Of a stretch of 8,500 nucleotides of DNA, positions 6,594 to 8,500 are shown piece by piece. Source of the DNA: Planctomycetota bacterium (GTDB taxonomy: Bacteria > Planctomycetota > GCA-002687715 > DRQF01). The stretch's first letter is position 1; every line of letters begins with the position of its first letter. The stretch lies in the NCBI GenBank assembly GCA_024275615.1, contig JAJRYU010000576.1:1-8500 (forward strand). Direction: 5' to 3'. The translations under genes and the position numbers were made by a program. Under the pieces are notes generated by a model. It saw nothing but the letters and a program-made list of their open reading frames with translations. It searched no databases and was not told where the DNA came from.

Positions 6594-7928
6594 CTAAATT
6601 GAGAGTGTCCCGGTGCTATCGCCAAACGACTTGGCTTTGGCACCCATCTTGTTCAGCAAACTCAGATAGAGGTTGGCCAAGGGGGTATTGCGTTTGAATT
6701 TGACGTGACGGCCCTTTTTGAGTCTGCCAGTACCGTGACCTGCCAAGAGGATGGGGAGATCGTTGTGGTTGTGGGCGTTGCCGTCAGCAATTCCAGATCC
6801 ATAGACGATCATTGCATTTGACAGAAGGTCTCCTTGGACATCTGGCGTTGCTTTCAAAAGCTTGAGGAAGCGGGCGAATTCTTCCAACTGGAAACGGTTG
6901 ATCTTCTTGATGTTGGCTAGCTTCAGGGGGTTGTTGCCGTGATGAGATGTCTCATGGTGACCATCCACGACTCCCAAGAATGGATAACTTCGGTTGCTAC
7001 CGGCGTTGCCCAGCATGAAAGTGGCGATGCGAGTTTGGTCAGTTTGAAAAGCTAGGACCATCAGCTCGTACATGTGACGCACCCGTGCTTGGTATCCCGA
7101 GACTTCGCCGCCGCCATAGAGCCCTTCGGGAACGATAACCTTGCCTTGGTCCTCATTGCCCCGTGCCAGTCTTTTTTCCAAATCACGTATGGAGTCAAGG
7201 TATTCGCCGAGCTTGTTGCGGTCTTGGCTGCCTAGTTTTCCCCGAAGCCTCTTGGCATCAGCCATGGCTTGGTCGAGAAGACTCTGACGATTCTTTCGCC
7301 GCTTTTCCTTGGCAGCTGCGTCGAGAGCCTTGTGCGGGTCACCAAAGAGCCGCTCGAAAACCGCTTGAGGCTGTGTTTCCTTGGGCACCGGCGTGTTTGG
7401 CGAGCGCCAAGAGATGTTGGTGGTGTAAGCGCAGCTATAGCCCGAGTCACAGTTGCCGGACCGGCGGCCCCGTTCACAGCCCAACTCCAAGGATGGAAAG
7501 GCAGTGTCCTTGCCATGAAGTTTCACAAGAACTTGGTCGATCGACGTACCGACAAAAACACCAGACTTGACTGGGTGGGCTGTTGTCAAAAAGGCCCCGG
7601 CAGAACGAGCGTGATCCCCAGCGCCATCACCGTGGGCGCGAGCGCCGTCCAAGGCCAAACCGCTCAGGACCTGAACGAATTCGCGATGGTTCTTGAGGGG
7701 CTCCAAGATGTGAGGGAAGGCAAACTTGTTGCCAACGCTCTGAGGCGTCCAGTCATCCATTTTCTTGCCATTGGGTGCATAAATGAATGCGCAACGCGTT
7801 TTCGCCTTGGGTCCGAAGGGCACACAAGCAGGAGTCATGGCATCGAGATAGGGTAGAGCAATAAGCGTGCCCACGCCACGCAAGAACGTGCGGCGGTCCA
7901 GCCTCTTCTTGGTAATGAAATTGGCCAT
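6594..7928 (-). CDS. DUF1552 family exported protein with twin-arginine signal
   Basis: A 444-residue protein of the DUF1552 family (PF07586), about the usual full length. The N-terminus LDRRTFLRGVGTLIALPYLD (10-29) is a Tat-type signal with the RRTFLR box, implying folded export, perhaps with a cofactor. Family landmarks include FIYAPNGKKMDDWTP (48-62), GDGAGDHARSAGAF (100-113), ELGCERG (148-154), GYSCAYTTNISW (163-174), DGHHETSHHG (322-331) and YGSGIADGNAHNHNDLPILL (376-395). The His/Asp-rich stretches suggest a metal site, and DUF1552 has been likened to the alkaline phosphatase/sulfatase-like DUF1501 group. The biochemical role is not established. Its ATG overlaps the stop of the upstream haem-protein gene by one base (TGATG), and AAGGG lies 10 bases before it, so it is coupled to that gene. 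Confidence 0.92.
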   Translation of the reverse strand: MANFITKKRLDRRTFLRGVGTLIALPYLDAMTPACVPFGPKAKTRCAFIYAPNGKKMDDWTPQSVGNKFAFPHILEPLKNHREFVQVLSGLALDGARAHGDGAGDHARSAGAFLTTAHPVKSGVFVGTSIDQVLVKLHGKDTAFPSLELGCERGRRSGNCDSGYSCAYTTNISWRSPNTPVPKETQPQAVFERLFGDPHKALDAAAKEKRRKNRQSLLDQAMADAKRLRGKLGSQDRNKLGEYLDSIRDLEKRLARGNEDQGKVIVPEGLYGGGEVSGYQARVRHMYELMVLAFQTDQTRIATFMLGNAGSNRSYPFLGVVDGHHETSHHGNNPLKLANIKKINRFQLEEFARFLKLLKATPDVQGDLLSNAMIVYGSGIADGNAHNHNDLPILLAGHGTGRLKKGRHVKFKRNTPLANLYLSLLNKMGAKAKSFGDSTGTLSI

Positions 7929-8500
7929 CAGCGCCCAACCCTTCGTTTTCTAAATGCATCCATATTGGCGATACCGAAAATAAGATCTCGCAGAGTCACC
8001 TTCGAGCGGTCAAACTTGGACAACATGGCGTCCATGGCAAGGCTGTCTGCGCGTCTGAGATTACGCCCAATGGCATAAATAAACAGTCTTTTCGTCAGAG
8101 CCCTCAGGAAGAGATCATCGGCTAAGATGATACTTCTGAGGTCAGTGATGCCACTCATTTTCTCACCATTCGGGAGCACGGAGGTGGCATCAATGAGCGT
8201 TCCAGCATCATGGGTGCGCCAGCGCCCGATGGCATCGTAGTTTTCCAAAGCCAACCCCAAAGCATCCATTCTATCGTGACACCCAGCGCAGGTGGGGTTC
8301 TTGCGATGAATTGCCATCTGTTGGCGCAAATTGGCTGCATTGCTGACGTCGCCGCCTTCGAAATTGTCAACACCGGGAGGCGGGGGTGGCGGAGGGGTGC
8401 CAAAGACGTTCTCCAAGAGCCACTTGCCGCGCTTGACCGGTGAGGTTCTCGTGGGATTCGAGGTGACAGTGAGCATGGCTCCTTGGGCAATGATCCCGCC
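7928..8500 (-). CDS. DUF1592/DUF1588/DUF1585 family haem protein, C-terminal 190 residues (5' end outside window)
   Basis: The frame is open to the right edge and reads GGIIAQGAMLTVTSNPTRTS at the boundary, so the Met at 8476 is internal, not the start. The fragment has the DUF1588 block (SPVKRGKWLLENVFGTPPPP and onward), with a c-type haem-binding motif CAGCH encoded at 8290-8276 in HRKNPTCAGCHDRMDALGLA. It is followed by the DUF1585 C-terminal block (LRSIILADDLFLRALTKRLF and IYAIGRNLRRAD). The proline run after FGT is normal for the family. Full members carry further domains (PSD-type cytochrome, DUF1587, DUF1592, DUF1595) upstream, outside this window. They are exported and almost always paired with a DUF1552 or DUF1501 gene, as here. 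A role in extracytoplasmic redox chemistry is inferred from the haem site; the substrate is unknown. Confidence 0.92.
   Translation of the reverse strand, partial: GGIIAQGAMLTVTSNPTRTSPVKRGKWLLENVFGTPPPPPPPGVDNFEGGDVSNAANLRQQMAIHRKNPTCAGCHDRMDALGLALENYDAIGRWRTHDAGTLIDATSVLPNGEKMSGITDLRSIILADDLFLRALTKRLFIYAIGRNLRRADSLAMDAMLSKFDRSKVTLRDLIFGIANMDAFRKRRVGR

Noticed and set aside
7269..7856. 195-residue plus-strand open frame opposite the DUF1552 gene
   Set aside because: Antisense shadow of a well-supported family protein.
8376..8400. Run of seven prolines in the haem-protein fragment
   Set aside because: A proline run at this point is normal for DUF1588 proteins and the codons are mixed, so it is not a simple-sequence switch.

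Overview
The window looks like chromosomal DNA of a Planctomycetota bacterium or a close relative. The evidence is a DUF1552 protein overlapping the C-terminal part of a DUF1592/DUF1588/DUF1585 haem protein, plus an ECF-type sigma factor fused through a membrane segment to a long chain of carboxypeptidase-regulatory-like beta-sandwich domains. These are typical of Planctomycetota, though the DUF1552/DUF1592 pair also occurs in Verrucomicrobiota and some Myxococcota. No rRNA, tRNA, CRISPR array, transposase or integrase was seen.

Layout. 1-1164 (minus) is the 5' part of a gene for a secreted, cysteine-rich protein of unknown family that runs off the left edge. Its start codon is followed directly by four copies of an 8-base tandem repeat that put the ATG out of frame with about 373 intact downstream codons. 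Three or six copies would restore a normal signal peptide. 1165-1394 is a spacer with a hairpin and a palindrome. 1395-4349 (minus) is the 984-residue sigma factor/membrane anchor/beta-sandwich fusion, with a plausible internal start just before its membrane segment. 4350-4738 is a divergent intergenic region with a perfect 18-bp palindrome. 4739-5200 (plus) is a zinc-ribbon NUDIX-like protein whose catalytic box is destroyed. 5272-6576 (plus) is a secreted right-handed beta-helix protein. It converges, 17 bp apart, on 6594-7928 (minus, DUF1552, Tat-type signal). That gene overlaps by one base the upstream DUF1588/DUF1585 haem protein, 7928-8500 (minus, 5' end outside the window).

How they may work together. 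The two right-hand genes are a translationally coupled pair for an exported, probably haem-linked system of unresolved biochemistry. The sigma fusion could carry a signal from outside the membrane to transcription. The repeat-start secreted gene lies just downstream of it on the same strand and could be a target, but this is inference from position only.

The most notable signal is the octanucleotide repeat at the start of the secreted protein gene. It has the architecture of a phase-variable (contingency) locus caught in the OFF phase.
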